Source: Hydrangea macrophylla
Lineage: Eukaryota; Streptophyta; Magnoliopsida; Cornales; Hydrangeaceae
Assembly (NCBI GenBank): GCA_033977485.1
Contig: CM066994.1
Span: forward strand, 47,517,155-47,581,154
Reading direction: 5' to 3'
DNA length: 64,000 nt
Shown here piece after piece: positions 12,337 through 24,214 of this stretch. The stretch's first letter is position 1. Every line of letters starts with the position of its first letter. The position numbers and the translations under genes are program-made. The notes under the pieces were generated by a model. The model did not search any database, had not been told where the DNA came from, and worked only from the letters and a program-made list of their open reading frames with translations.

Positions 12337-13558
12337 CGATCTTGTCAAAATCAAGATATAAAAGTATGCTTACTTATGCTTTACTTTCAAAAGATTTGCA
12401 GTGTGAAAGTAAAGGTCGAACCCACAAAGATTGAATACTATGCACTTTAATTTTTAAAACCTAAATTTAGTTAATTAAGAAAAATGGATTTTGGATTTAA
12501 TTTGAATTAAACTAATAACAATAAAAGTAAATCTAAATTATGAAATCAATTAAATATTATTTTTATAATAAATTTAAGGAACCTAGGATTGCAAATCCAC
12601 CACTAGCTTCATAAGAAGGGTATTTACGAATTACTTTAGCTTATTAAGTTGGATGATAATGGGGAATTGTAGCTACAAGCTCAATTCCTCCGTCAAGAAA
12701 ATAACTATGGTTCAAGCAGCAACATAATCCATCTTCGGTTCGCACGAATTATCCCACACTAAACTAGGGTTGTGATATAATCCGTCTAAACTAGGCATGG
12801 ACTATTCGGATACTTGATAGCACAATTCAATTTAAGCACCATTACATGTAAATAATCTAAACAAGCACAGCAAGCATAGATCATTGAGCGCACTACCATC
12901 AAAATAGATCTAAGACAAGAGTAAACATTGAAAGTAACGATTTAATCAATAAAAGCACGATTTATTTATAAATATCCTCGAAACGTGTAACTGTCATCCA
13001 TACATAATAAAACTAAAATAAAAACATAAAATACACCCTATTACTTGGCTAGGGTTTCAATGAAACCTAGATCTTGAGTTTAGTTGGCCATAGAATTGAT
13101 GAACGGCAAGAGGTTGATGGAGGAGGCCATGGGAATCCTTGGTCTTCTTCTTCTTCTCCTTGCTTTTCTCCCTTCAATAGCTGAAATTATGGTTGTATAT
13201 TGTGTGTATAATTATTGCCAACCAAAGAATTGAATTATAATTGAGTATTTATAGATTTGGAGTAAGTTTGGAAGCTTTCCTAACCCAATTCGCACTAAAA
13301 CTGCTGTATTTAGCTTTCCAGACGTAATTAGGCAGTTTCGTTCACGTAGAAGTCTTCAGTACACTGAAATACGCATTTTATATCTTTCGTACAGATCGCG
13401 CGAGCGCGTAAAATGGGAGGTCGCGCCAGCGGGCCGCACGAGCGATTTCCTGGTTTCGTGCGAGCGAACCACTCACGCGAGGTGGCTTTTCAGCTTCTTT
13501 CTTGGTGCTTTTCACCCCATTTAACCTGGAATCCTTACTTTTCTCTAAATCCTGACAG

Positions 13559-13602
<44 letters not shown>

Positions 13603-13679
13603 AATACAATAAAACAGGATAAAAACGGATAACAAATGTGAATTAAGGCGTGTAATTAGGATTTGTTCTCTTCCGATCA
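12337..13679 (-). mobile_element. G1 3' LTR (minus strand)
   Basis: On the minus strand it starts TGATCGGAAGAGAACAAATC at 13679 and ends near TTGACAAGATCG at 12337; the terminal CA appears as CG. It is homologous to the inverted LTR at 33948-34868, its presumed 5' partner, and more distantly to the G3 LTRs. A minus-strand TATAAATA lies at 13254-13247, and GC-rich decamers lie at about 13395-13490. A 39-base A-run (13559-13597) is an expansion absent from the partner. Confidence 0.8.
13559..13597. repeat. Poly(A) run in the G1 3' LTR
   Basis: Thirty-nine consecutive A residues on the plus strand. The equivalent place in the other G1 LTR (about 34768-34790) has a mixed A-rich sequence. It creates spurious poly-Lys and poly-Phe frames. 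Confidence 0.85.
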
Positions 13680-13690
13680 CACCCCCAAAA
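13680..13690 (-). other. G1 polypurine tract
   Basis: The minus strand reads TTTTGGGGGTG immediately before the LTR start. The matching tract in G3 is GTTTGGGGGTG just before 32838. Confidence 0.75.
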
Positions 13691-16341
13691 CTTACATTTT
13701 GCTAGTCCTCGAGCAAAAAGAATAGAAAACTAAAACTACTAATAAAAATACTACTCCATTTTTGAATGGATTGCGATTGCATCTAGCATATGCAACAAGC
13801 CTTTTAAGCCTCTAGGTGTCCCTAGTCGGACGAGTGAAGTCTCGTGAGGGTTCTCATCAACAAGTCACCCACAACCATCTTTATTAACATAAAATTTTAA
13901 AAAGTTTTATTCAAACGAAAAACAACATTCAATACCCATTTATATAAAATGATGATTTGAAATAGAATAATGAACAAGAAGAAACGTAACCAAACGTCTA
14001 CCTACATCATGAAAAGCAATCCCAAGCACATGAATTAGATAAATCAATAGAGTTTCTCATAAAATTGCACGTGTGTGATATTGTAGTCAAATGAACACGC
14101 GCATGTCATGAACTTAGAATATAACTCGGATGACCATCTAACTATGCTTCGACTACGAATCTCACAATGAATTACACTCCCAAATGAAACGCTCAGAAAC
14201 ATGTGTAATTTATCCAATATATTGGAGCAAAGGAAATATGTTTTCAAAATGAGAAATGCTCACATATGACTCGAAAAAGACGCATGACACGAAAGAACAG
14301 TAGTCTCATGGATAGGATGCTAATAATTAAGAAAAATTAATCATTACCATGTTTCAATCCCCTCCCATCGTTTTCATATCCAAACCATGTTTCCTAGGAT
14401 CAAATAGTACTTTCCAACTGTTTTAATGTGGCTCAAGTAGTGAAAAAGGATAGAGAGGATTCATTAAGTAGGTAATCTCATAATGGCATTATAAGGCATG
14501 TTCGATTTCTTTCATTCTCTTTTCTGCCAACTTTCATCTTTTCATTCTCTTCTTTCCATATATTTTTTCTTCAATTTCTTTTTTTTTTCTTTCTTTTCTA
14601 TTCTTCTTTCTACTTTCAACTTTTTTCAATCCTTATCTTTTTTCTTTCCTTTTCGTTGCTTCTTGAAACAAATATTCAATAAATAACAAGGCAACCACCC
14701 CAAACATCATTTTATTTTCTTTTTCTTCTTCTTCTCAATCACACATCGCCTTAACACCACTAAAAGTTGATCAATCTTTCAGAGGTGAACTCCAAGTTGG
14801 CCATATTGGAGCAGAAACAGGATAATGGTAATTAAAGAAAAATGGCATTTTAATGGCTCAAAGGGCGGACTAAGGAAATTTATCATTTATCGGTCACTAG
14901 CAAACAAAGAAAGCCTAAAATCATGTCCTATGGTTATATGGTTCTTCAACGTTTACGTCAGAAGATTATTTAGCATGGTAGCAAATATTTTAACTTGACT
15001 ATCAACCAAAACAAGAATAATGAGACTAAACAACGAGTTAATGCGATATTTCAATGAAATTCGACAAACACAATGTGTTTATAACCCTCTAAAAAGAAAA
15101 GATAGGCTCAAAAGCTCACCGGATTTAGTCTCCACCATGTGTTATCTAGAAATCCGAATCATATTATAGCTCACATCAAACATGTATTCAAGCGACTACG
15201 TGCAGTGCATAGTTTTGTGTGCAAATCTATGATATAAAATTACAATTCGAATAATACATATCCTAAGCATCGCATCATGACTTCAGCAAATGTTTAATTA
15301 CATCTTCTCTTGTTTACCATTCCATAACGAATCACATTACATACTAAGAAGTATCGACTAGAGATTGCAAAATCGTAGGTGAAATTGTTTATTTAAGCAC
15401 AAGTATCGAAAAATTTTAAAAATTTAGTGTAATAATGTGCATGTGTGTGCATTACCTCCAAACCTAAACCTTTCATTATCCCCATTGAAACAATAAAATA
15501 AAATAAAGAAAAGTACGCAAAGAAGGAACGATAGTACCTCGATTTCGACAACCACAAACCAGGTGAACGTATATAAATATAGCAATATAGTTCAAATGCT
15601 CCAAATGGAAACACTAATTCACCTGGCAATACTTAAAAGAAAATAAACTAAAAACGAACAATGATAGTTAAAAATAAAATATAGAAAACTAAACTAATCT
15701 AAACTAAATTAAACTAAAAGATTCAACAAAAGTAAAACACAACAAACACAAAAGAACTATGAAAACAAAGAAAAGACTACATCTAAAAAGAGACCTAAAA
15801 GAACAAACAGAGAAATAAAAACAACTGACCAGGTGTGGGAAACAGAAGGTAAAAGGTAAAAAAGAAAACTCAAAAACTCCTTACCTCGCACGAGTGGGCC
15901 GCGCGAGCGAACCTCGCTCGCGCGAAGCCCTCCGCGAGTTTAAGCAGAAGCTTGTTTTACATTTTACAAAAGAAAGATTTCTAAGTCCCCAGATCGCGCG
16001 AGCGGGCTGCTCGAGCGACCTCCTCGCGCACGCGAATTTTGGCGCGAGGTGATACTGAGTCTAAATATCACATGAGGTTTTTCAAACAAATTTCACTAAG
16101 GGGCAAGCACGCGAGAGCGGGCCGCGTGCGCGAGTTTCCATTTTTCCTCTTTTTTCTTTATTTTTGTATATAAGCTGAAAATAAGTTTACTCCGACCTCC
16201 AAATCTGTTCAGAATGACCAAAACTGATTCAAAAAGACCCAAAAATGACTAAAAATAAGAAAAACGAACAAAATAAAGCTTGGATTGCCTCCCAAGAAGC
16301 GCTATTTTTACGTCTTTAGCTAGACCGTTCTAATTCAAGAG
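13691..16341 (-). mobile_element. G1 internal non-coding region downstream of gag-pro
   Basis: About 2.65 kb between the gag-pro stop and the polypurine tract, with no reverse transcriptase, RNase H or integrase motif. It is related along its length, in inverse orientation, to 30231-32826 of G3: for example the CATGGTGGAGACTAA block (about 15130 minus, 31395 plus), the TCTTCTGACGTAAA/TCTTCTGTCGTAAA block, and the pyrimidine tract at 14495-14690 against the purine tract at 31850-32010. GC-rich decamers (TCGCGCGAGC type) are at about 15886-16130. The region occupies the place of pol. Confidence 0.75.
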
Positions 16342-18200
16342 TTATGGAGGCTGAAACTCGGACTTTGTACTCCTTAGGATATCAGGAAGAGCCTGATGAT
16401 AAGCAGAAATAACGTCTCTTTGAATTAATTCAATTGACCGTTCTCCCTCATTATGTTCAAATTGATTTCTAACCTTCCGAGTAAATTCATCATTCGGGTC
16501 TTGGTTGTCAGGATTCATCCGCTCATTACGAATTATATTATTTTCCTCACCCATATTCAGTTCTAATTTGTTAGGCTCAATACTCCGTCTTACCTCACAT
16601 TCCGCCTCACATAGGTAATCGTTGTCTTTAGGAGCTTGATCCATAGCATTAAAAACGTTTAACTTTAAGTTCATATTCCCAAATGACACCTTCATTACCC
16701 CCGTCCAACAGTTAACACGAGTGTTAGCGGTTGCTAAGAATGGACGGCCTAAGATGATAAGAGTGTGTTTCCTAGCATCTAGCATGGGTTCAGTGTCAAG
16801 GACCATGAAGTCGATAGGATAATAGCATTTATCAACTTTAACCAAGATGTCCTCGACATTTCCTCTAGGTAATTTAATAGAACGATCCGCTAATTGTATG
16901 GTATTGGCCGTAGGCTTAAGTTCACCTAGTCCTAGTTGTTTATAGACGTGATAAGGTAAGAGGTTAACACTAGCTCCTAAGTCAACAAGAGCCCGATGAA
17001 TGATAGTGTCACCTATGACACATAAAATTGTAGGCGTACCTAGATCTTTATATTTCAGAGTAGCATGTTAAAAAATTGAGCTCACTTTTTCTGTGAGAAA
17101 AACCTGTTTAGGGGTATGACTGCACAACTTGTGCTTTTGAGTGCAAAGGTCTTTTAGGCATTTAACGTAAGCAGGAATTTGTTTTATCGCATTGAGGAAT
17201 GGAATATTAATTTTAACTTGCTTGAATTCCTCGAGTACATCTTCCATTTTTTACCAATTCTTAGACAAATGTGATGGTCTCTCAACGTTTGGTGGATATG
17301 GCATTCTCGGAATGTAATTCGATGGGACTGGTTCATTTTTTTTCTTCTTTTACTCGTGTCCTCACCCTTTTCTTGATTCGAATTTAAGTTTATATTTTTC
17401 TCACCCTCAACCGGAATTACATCAACTTCCTCTTCCCTAGTAGTCATCATAGTCGATACGGCATTCACTTGCGCACTCGACCCCCCATTCTCGTATTGTC
17501 CCTTAGGGTTTTGAATAGTTTGTGTAGGCAACTTCCCCTCATTTCTACGACTCACTTTAGTAGCTATTTGTCCCATTTGGGATTCAAGCTTCACAATGAA
17601 TTGTGTATGAGAGTGCACTATTTGTGCGTGTGCTTGGAATTGTGCTTCTATGTTTTTAAGGGACGCCAACACCGTAGCCTCAAAAGCATTATCCCTTGGA
17701 CGGTTAGGATTAGGAGGTGGGTGTTGGTATTGACTTTGTTGATATTGGGGTCGATAAGTATTAGGAAAATTGTTTGACATAGGATTATAGTTATTTCGTG
17801 GGAATCGTTGCATAGAATTAACGTGTTGCTCAACAAACTTTGGGAATTGAGATGCAGAAGGACATGCAAAGATATTATGAGATGGTTCAGAACAAATGCA
17901 CATACTTCTGAAGAGGGTGGATTAGACCTATTCCCCATCCTCATAAGTTGGTCAAGTTTTCTATTTAATTCTTGTATTTCAATTGAATGACTCGACTCAA
18001 CTTTCACCTCTCGCTAAGGTTGAAGGTACCCCTCAGGACGGACAGACACCGCTTGGTGCATCGAATTCTCGCTCAAAGTTTCAAAAAATTTTCAGGCCTC
18101 GTTGGCACTTTTGTGTAGGAAGTTACCCGCACAAACAGCATCGACGGTATTACGTAATGAGGGAACTAGTCCCTCGTAGAAGAACTGAACTAATTGCCAC
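16342..18200 (-). pseudogene. G1 gag-protease, 5' part missing
   Basis: Read right to left, this encodes the C-terminal part of a Ty3/gypsy gag followed by protease. The zinc-knuckle region (about 17915-17850) is frameshifted between its first and second Cys by what looks like a one-base loss. A Pro/Gln/Asn-rich linker follows (about 17830-17680). The protease segment retains DLGAS (about 16975-16990) and LGRPF (about 16745-16755) and ends in SEFQPP and a stop at 16342. There is also an in-frame stop near 17070. At 18200 it is cut by the G2 LTR, so the gag N-terminus is absent; it is not found elsewhere in the window. The best relative is G3 gag-pro. Confidence 0.8.
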
Positions 18201-18455
18201 TGATAAGCGGAGGTATTTGTAAAATACAACCGCGCTAAAAGAAGAAAATACACTAAATTAGTTTACAATTCCTTTGTTTGTCTGCAATTTGATTTACAAT
18301 GCCAGTTTATACACAATTTGATTAAACTATGATAAGTGGTATTGTTTTAGTGGTTATTTATGCAGATTACTATTGCTGTGTGAAGAATTGGATGAGAATG
18401 ATAAAAGGAAGTGCTTGGTTTTATTGGAGACAACTCAATCATAAAAAGGAGGTTT

Positions 18456-18563
18456 CGAGCGATCGACGAGGTCTCGAGCGATCGAGGTTTCAATCGATCG
18501 AATGAAGTTCAAGCGCTTGAAGATCCCAGAAGTTCAATCGATCGAGAGATGTTCGATCGATCA
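18456..18563. promoter_or_regulatory. Palindrome cluster upstream of the G2 TATA box
   Basis: Eleven-base units such as CGAGCGATCGA, CAATCGATCGA and CAAGCGCTTGA begin near 18456, 18475, 18491, 18510, 18535 and 18554. Most are self-complementary around CGATCG or GCGC. A second cluster lies at about 19120-19245. The role is unknown; enhancer-like binding sites are a guess. Confidence 0.45.
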
Positions 18564-18688
18564 AACATGGCTTTTATCATAAATAACGCGCACGCAGCAG
18601 AAAAGGAGTTTTAACCCTAGCATTAGGTTATTGTATATATAGTCGTATTATATACGTCCTAAGGGATGCCCACTTTACTTTTTCATCA

Positions 18689-18694
<6 letters not shown>

Positions 18695-18757
<63 letters not shown>
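18695..18757. repeat. GA microsatellite in the G2 LTR
   Basis: An uninterrupted AG dinucleotide run of about 63 bp, roughly 50 bp after the TATATATA motif, so probably at the start of the transcribed part of the LTR. Confidence 0.9.
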
Positions 18758-18763
<6 letters not shown>

Positions 18764-19880
18764 GTTTACATTGTTTTGTAGGTCTTGAAGATTGAGTAAT
18801 GCTTTTGGATTGTTTTTCTTAATTTAATAGAAGTTTCTCTAATCCAGGTTACCTATTATCATTTTAGTTACATTATGCTTACAGTTTAGTGTAGTTCAAT
18901 ATGTTAATCTCATAGCTTTATATAATTAGGTAGTGTTCAATCATTAGTTTTTAAATATTTCATTAAAAAATCACAACCAAACAACACCTTAATGGACTTT
19001 TATGTTAAAAACGAATCTAAGACACTCCAGACTATGTCTGAGTAGTCCCCAGGTTGGGAGATCACGATGAAACCGTGATCTTAAGCCTCTGCCATGCAGC
19101 AGAATTATTCTTGTGTTCGATCGATTGAAGTTAGTTCAATTGATTGGACCAGAGACATTGTCGAGCGATCGAAGACATTTCGATCGATCGAGAGATGATG
19201 ATATTCGATCGATCAAAAGCGCGTCAATCGATCGAACCCTTTGATTCTTGAGAACATTTTATATAGTATTCCTAGACTTTCTACTTTAGAGATTCGTTAT
19301 CAAACTGTCCCAAAATGCTCAGTTTGTCAAAACAGTCTCTGAACTTAAAGCCTTAAGGCATTTTTCTTCAATATCTTTTGCAAACTATCCTCAATGCTAA
19401 CACCATTGTAGGTGCGAGTCTTAACTATTGTTTTAAACTGCTTTCATGTGTTTCAAACTTAATTGTGATGACATAGTCCCAGTCATGAAAGGGCTATGGA
19501 TTCTTTATCCTAAGATAAATACGGGCTACTGTAGAAGATGTACTCCATTGAGCTTCAATGTAATTGCATGGTATATGGCTAGGTCGCGGTGGATTCATGT
19601 AATCCCAACATTCCCCTTTATTAAGAAAAACACATTTTTAAACATTGGTTTAGTTAGTTAGTTAATCGTTAGTTTAAATTATTTTAGTTGCTTTAAGTTT
19701 AGGTGTTCTACAACCTTTAAATATTAATTTTTATTTTTCTGTTAGAGATTAATCTAGGTATTTAGTTTAACACTTTCCCTGTGGGATCGACCTGGTCTTA
19801 ACCAGTTTACTACTTGCATGATTACCTACACTTGGGTATAGCACACAAGCGCACACAGAAAAATTCTCGTGTCAAGTTTT

Positions 19881-19898
19881 TGGCGCCGTTGCCGGGGA
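19881..19898 (+). other. G2 primer-binding site (tRNA-Asp)
   Basis: TGGCGCCGTTGCCGGGGA is the exact complement of the last 18 bases of plant tRNA-Asp including CCA. This primer choice is typical of Athila-type elements. Confidence 0.9.
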
Positions 19899-20002
19899 AG
19901 TGAAAAGTTAATACTTAGATTACCTCAATCTTTTCTTGTCTATTTTTGTTTTCCTTTTGTCTTTTATTATTTAGATTAAAACTACTTAGGATCTTTCCTT
20001 TT

Positions 20003-21770
20003 ATGTCCGACAATTCCTTTGAAGGAACTTACGGAAACCCACTCTGCTCATCCGATTCATCTAGTTCTATTAATCCTTTAGTAACACCAACAGATTCAAT
20101 GGTCGATAATCAGAGTGAAAATGGTAAGAATGTGGTCGTACCAATTGATGATTCGCTTCGTCCTTTGTGCGATATCATTACACCTGAACACGCTCCAACA
20201 CCTTCTTGTATTCTCATTCCACCTCATGCGGGCGAATTTTGATTTCGCAATGGAATGATTCAACTCCTTCCAACATTCCATGGAATGGATAGCGAGAAGG
20301 CAGACCAACACATCAAGGACTTTGAGGATGTTTGTAAAACATTTTCATAAAATTGTCCTGTCGACGTGACACGTCTAATGCTATTTCCTTTCACTTTGAA
20401 GGACAAAGCAAAAGTGTGGCTACTCACTCTAAAGCCAAATTCAATCTACACCTGCCATGCAATGAACACTGCATTTTTAAAGAAATTCTTTCCACTTCGT
20501 ATGACCACCGAGCTTAAGCGAAAAATTAACTCTTATAAATAAAAGAGCAATGAAACCTTCACCCAAACTTGGGAGCGTTTCAAGGATTTGCTTCTATCAT
20601 GCCCACATCATGGGTATGAAAAATGGCGAACTATAAGCTACTTTTACTAAGGGTTAAATGGTAAAACTAAAAAGTTGGTCGAGACCATGAGTTCAGGTCC
20701 ATTTCTTCACAAAAATACTGAAGAAGCTAAAGCTCACTTTGAGTGGCTAGCTGAACATGCCCACGAATGGTCCAATTCAGAAGATGTCCCACGTTCACAG
20801 ATATCCTGTGTAGAGGAGAAGAGTCTATATCAATTAAAAAGCGAGGATCATCTGATGAATAAATACGAAGAACTAGTTAAGAAGGTAGAAGAGTTGGCAA
20901 TAAAAGGAGAGAGTTCTAGGCAGGTTTTACCTGAAGAACCATGCGGCACATGCAACATGTTGGGACACACCAATCAATGCTGTCTCAATGTGCCGTACTT
21001 TCAAGAACAACCCCCCATGGAAATGAATGCCATGCAAGGGTGTAGGGGGGCGGAGAATTCCTACAATAATAACAACGTTCAGAATAACAATAGATGGAAT
21101 CACCCCAGGTTTGATTGGAAAAACGATGCTGGGACCCAAAACCAATATCAACAACAACAGCCCTACATTAACAATAATCACTATCAAGGGCAATATAATA
21201 GGCAGTCCCAGCCATTCAATTAAAATAGATCAAATAACTATAATCATGCTCAACCCCTTAATAATCCGCAAACAAATGTGTATGTGCCACCTCACAAAAA
21301 GGTGCAGGAGGAAGATCCAATCTCTAATGCAAATTTAACACAACAGTTAATTCAAGTGATGAGTAAAATGTCCGCAACATTAGAGAGAATGGATGCATGA
21401 CAAGAGGGGTCGAGTGGAACGTTTCCTGCTCAACCACTTCAAAACCCTAAGGGATACAACAATGGTCCCACTAATCATGAACAGGCAAAAGCCGTGACTA
21501 CACTGAGAAGCGGCAAGGTCATAGGACAAAACATGCCTCATTCTACTCCCGAGGAGTATGAAGAGGATGAAATGGTAAATAAAAGCAAACCATCCACTCA
21601 AGAAGAGGAGTCACCCATTAATGATAAACCAGTAGAATCAAATGATGACACTCCTAAAGAAGTAGAAAAAGTTAAGAGAAGGCCCGGAAAGGAGCCTATC
21701 AATGATGAATTACCTAAATGTCTTTTCCCCGCGCCTTACCCTCAAAGGCTTAAGAAACCCCAAAACGAGG
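20003..21770 (+). pseudogene. G2 gag, several in-frame stops
   Basis: The frame from ATG 20003 runs through the gag region with stops near 20240, 20350, 20539 and 20648. The core matrix/capsid-like section (about 20380-20620) contains LFPFTLKDKAKVWL and TWERFKDLLLSCPHH, typical of plant Ty3 gag. A CX2CX4HX4C zinc knuckle, CGTCNMLGHTNQCC, is at about 20941-20982. An Asn/Gln-rich stretch follows (21055-21230). The conserved Trp of TWERFK is intact here but is a stop in G3 and G4. The product would have packaged element RNA; this copy cannot be translated as one protein. Confidence 0.8.
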
Positions 21771-22700
21771 CAAAGAATTAGGAGTTATTGGAATTGTTTA
21801 AACAAGTCAAGATAAATCTTCCACTCCTTAATGCAATAACAAAAGTGCTGGCCTATGCTAAATATCTAAAAGACTTATGTACGGTCAAAAGGAGGCAAAG
21901 TGTAAAGAAACACGCTTACGTCACTTGCCAAGCAAGTGGAACCATTCAAAATGAATTGCCTCCGAAGCTCAAAGACCCCGGCACTCCAACTGTCTCGTAC
22001 CATATTGGAAATCAAAGGATAGACAACGCACTCCTTGATCTAGGAGCAAGTGTGAACCTGCTGCCATACTCGGTTTATAAACAACTAGGGTTGGGTGAAC
22101 TCAAACCTACCCGAGTTGTGTTATAACTGGCAGATAGGTCAGTCAAATATCCTAGAGGAATACTGGAAGATGTCCTTGTACAAATAGACACATTTATCTT
22201 TCCGTTCTGATTTTGGACACTGAACCAGTGTCTAATCCATGCTCACAAATCCTGGTAATATTTAGACGTCCATTCCTCAACACCATAGATGCCATAATCA
22301 AAATAAGAAGTGGTATCATGACCATCGTATTCGAGAATATGACTCTAAATGTCAAGATATTTTTAAATCCACGACCTGACGAATACGAGGACGAAGAGGA
22401 AGTCAACTACATTGAGACGGTCATCGGAGATGAGGCCTATTTTGTTGACTATAAAGATCCCTTGGAGGTAGTAGTGTCACAATTTGACGCAATCTACAAA
22501 CCTACCGATTCAACTCTGTTGGACGCTGCCCTAAATCATTCCTGCCTCATGATGGAAACAAAAGAAAAAGATAAAGCTGAATGCATGTGGGTCACACCAT
22601 ATAAACCCTTGCCTCCAAAAATGAAGTTAGCCATGCTGTCGAACTTTCAGTTTCCCGATTTAGAATTAAAGGAGCTTCCAAAAGAGCTCAAATACGCTTT
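21771..22700 (+). pseudogene. G2 protease segment
   Basis: The Asp-protease motif is ALLDLGASVNLLPYSVYK (about 22030-22080). A stop follows at 22124, and the frame shifts near 22205, where the LDTEPV sequence resumes in another frame; the flap-like motif appears as IFRRPF rather than LGRPF. The linker to reverse transcriptase is acidic. It processed the gag-pol polyprotein in intact relatives. It is inactive here because of the breaks. Confidence 0.8.
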
Positions 22701-24214
22701 TCTAGGGACTGAAAAGACTTATCCTGCTATAATCTCAGCCACGTTGAATTCTGAACAAGAGGATAAGCTAATTCAAATGCTCAAACAGCATAAGGGAGCA
22801 TTGGGATGGACTATTGCCGATCTAAAAGGCATAAGCCCATCTATTTGCACCCATAAGATATATCTGGTGGAAGACGCTAAACCTTCGAGACAAATGCAAA
22901 GGCGTCTGAATCCCAATATGCAAGAAGTCGTCAAAAAGGAAGTCCTAAAACTTCTTGATGTTGGGATTATATATCCTATTTCTAACAGCCCTTGGGTTAG
23001 TCCAACCCAAGTTGTGCCCAAAAAGGCTGGTATAACGGTTATCCCAAACAAAGATGGCGAGTTAGTACCAACACGCATCCCCACCGAATGGCGGATGTGT
23101 ATTGATTACCGAAAATTAAATACTGTAACTCCGAAAGACCACTTTCCACTGCCATTTATGGATCAGATGTTAGAACGAGTGGCGAGTCACAAGTACTAGT
23201 GCTTCTTAGATGGATATAGTGGGCACAACCAGATAGAAATTGCACCTGAAGATCAGGAGAAAACAACATTCACGTGTCTATTCAGTAAATTCGCCTACCG
23301 TCGTATGCCCTTCGGCTTATACAACGCACTTGCTACCTTTCAGCAGTGCATGTTGAGCATATTCAGTGATATAGTCGAACAAACACTCGAGGTCTTTATG
23401 GAAGATTTTTCAATGTTCGACAATAGTTTCGAAAATTGCTTAGATAATCTGGAACGTGTGTTAGCAAGATGCGAGGAAAAATACCTAGTATTAAACTGGG
23501 AAAAGTGTCACTTCATGGTGACCAAGGGAATTGTCCTCGGCCACATTATTTCTAATAAAGGTATCCAAGTTGATAAAGCAAAAATCGATATAATCTAGCT
23601 GTCCCCTGTACAGTTAAAGACATCCAATCCTTTCTGGGGCACGCAGGATTTTATCGTCGCTTTATCCAAAACTTTAGTACAATCTCCCGACCACTATGTC
23701 AACTCTTGGTCAAAGACGCATCATTCGAGTGGTCGGAAAACTGTCAATCATCTTTTGACGCACTAAAGGAACACCTTACCTCTGCACCGATAATACAGGC
23801 ACCCGATTGGGGTTTGCCTTTCGAACTAATGTGCGATGCTAGTGACTACGCCATTGGTGCAGTCCTAGGACAGAGGAAGGATAATAAGCCCTATGTAATA
23901 TACTATGCCAGCTGAACACTTAATGAAGGTCAAATGAATTATACGACTACTGAAAAAGAGCTGCTGGCAATAGTTTTCGCTCTAGACAAATTCAGGTCAT
24001 ATCTTAAAGGGTCCCCAATCGTCTATTTTATAGACCATTCGGCCCTCAAGTACCTGCTATCTAAGAAGGACACAAAACAGAGGCTTATTCGTTGGATACT
24101 CCTACTCCAAGAATTCGATATCACAATTAAGGATAAAAAGGGAGTGGAAAATGTGGTCGCTAACCACTTATCTCGGTTAACATTTACTGACAAAACTGAA
24201 CCCGTACCAATCAA
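22701..24214 (+). pseudogene. G2 reverse transcriptase and RNase H
   Basis: Reverse transcriptase begins about 22865. It includes SPWVSPTQVVPKK, WRMCIDYRKLN (about 23089-23120), CFLDGYSGHNQI (about 23200) and RRMPFGLYNA (about 23302-23330). The catalytic FMDD motif reads FMED (about 23397-23408), so one catalytic Asp is lost. There is a stop at 23197 and a shift near 23598. RNase H follows: FELMCDASDYAIGAVLGQ (about 23822-23875), a stop at 23914, then NYTTTEKELLAIVFALDKF and [19 protein letters not shown]. The domain order protease-RT-RNase H-integrase confirms Ty3/gypsy. Confidence 0.88.

Larger units (their letters stand above)
18201..19874 (+). mobile_element. G2 5' LTR
   Basis: Starts TGATAAGCGGAGG and ends TTCTCGTGTCA, six bases before a tRNA-Asp primer site. 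Length 1,674 bp. TATATATA lies at 18634-18641. Two clusters of TCGATCGA-type palindromes (18456-18563 and about 19120-19245) flank the TATA and a 63-bp GA repeat. Its sequence differs from the G1/G3/G4 LTRs except for faint similarity near the 3' end. It interrupts G1 gag after GCCAC (18196-18200). No 3' LTR partner is present. Confidence 0.8.

Noticed and set aside
13413..13680. Poly-Lys and poly-Phe frames
   Set aside because: They arise from the 39-base A-run in the G1 LTR.
19881..19898. tRNA-Asp gene fragment
   Set aside because: Only the last 18 bases are matched, in complement, right after an LTR end; this is a primer-binding site, and so are 27027-27045 and 35298-35315.
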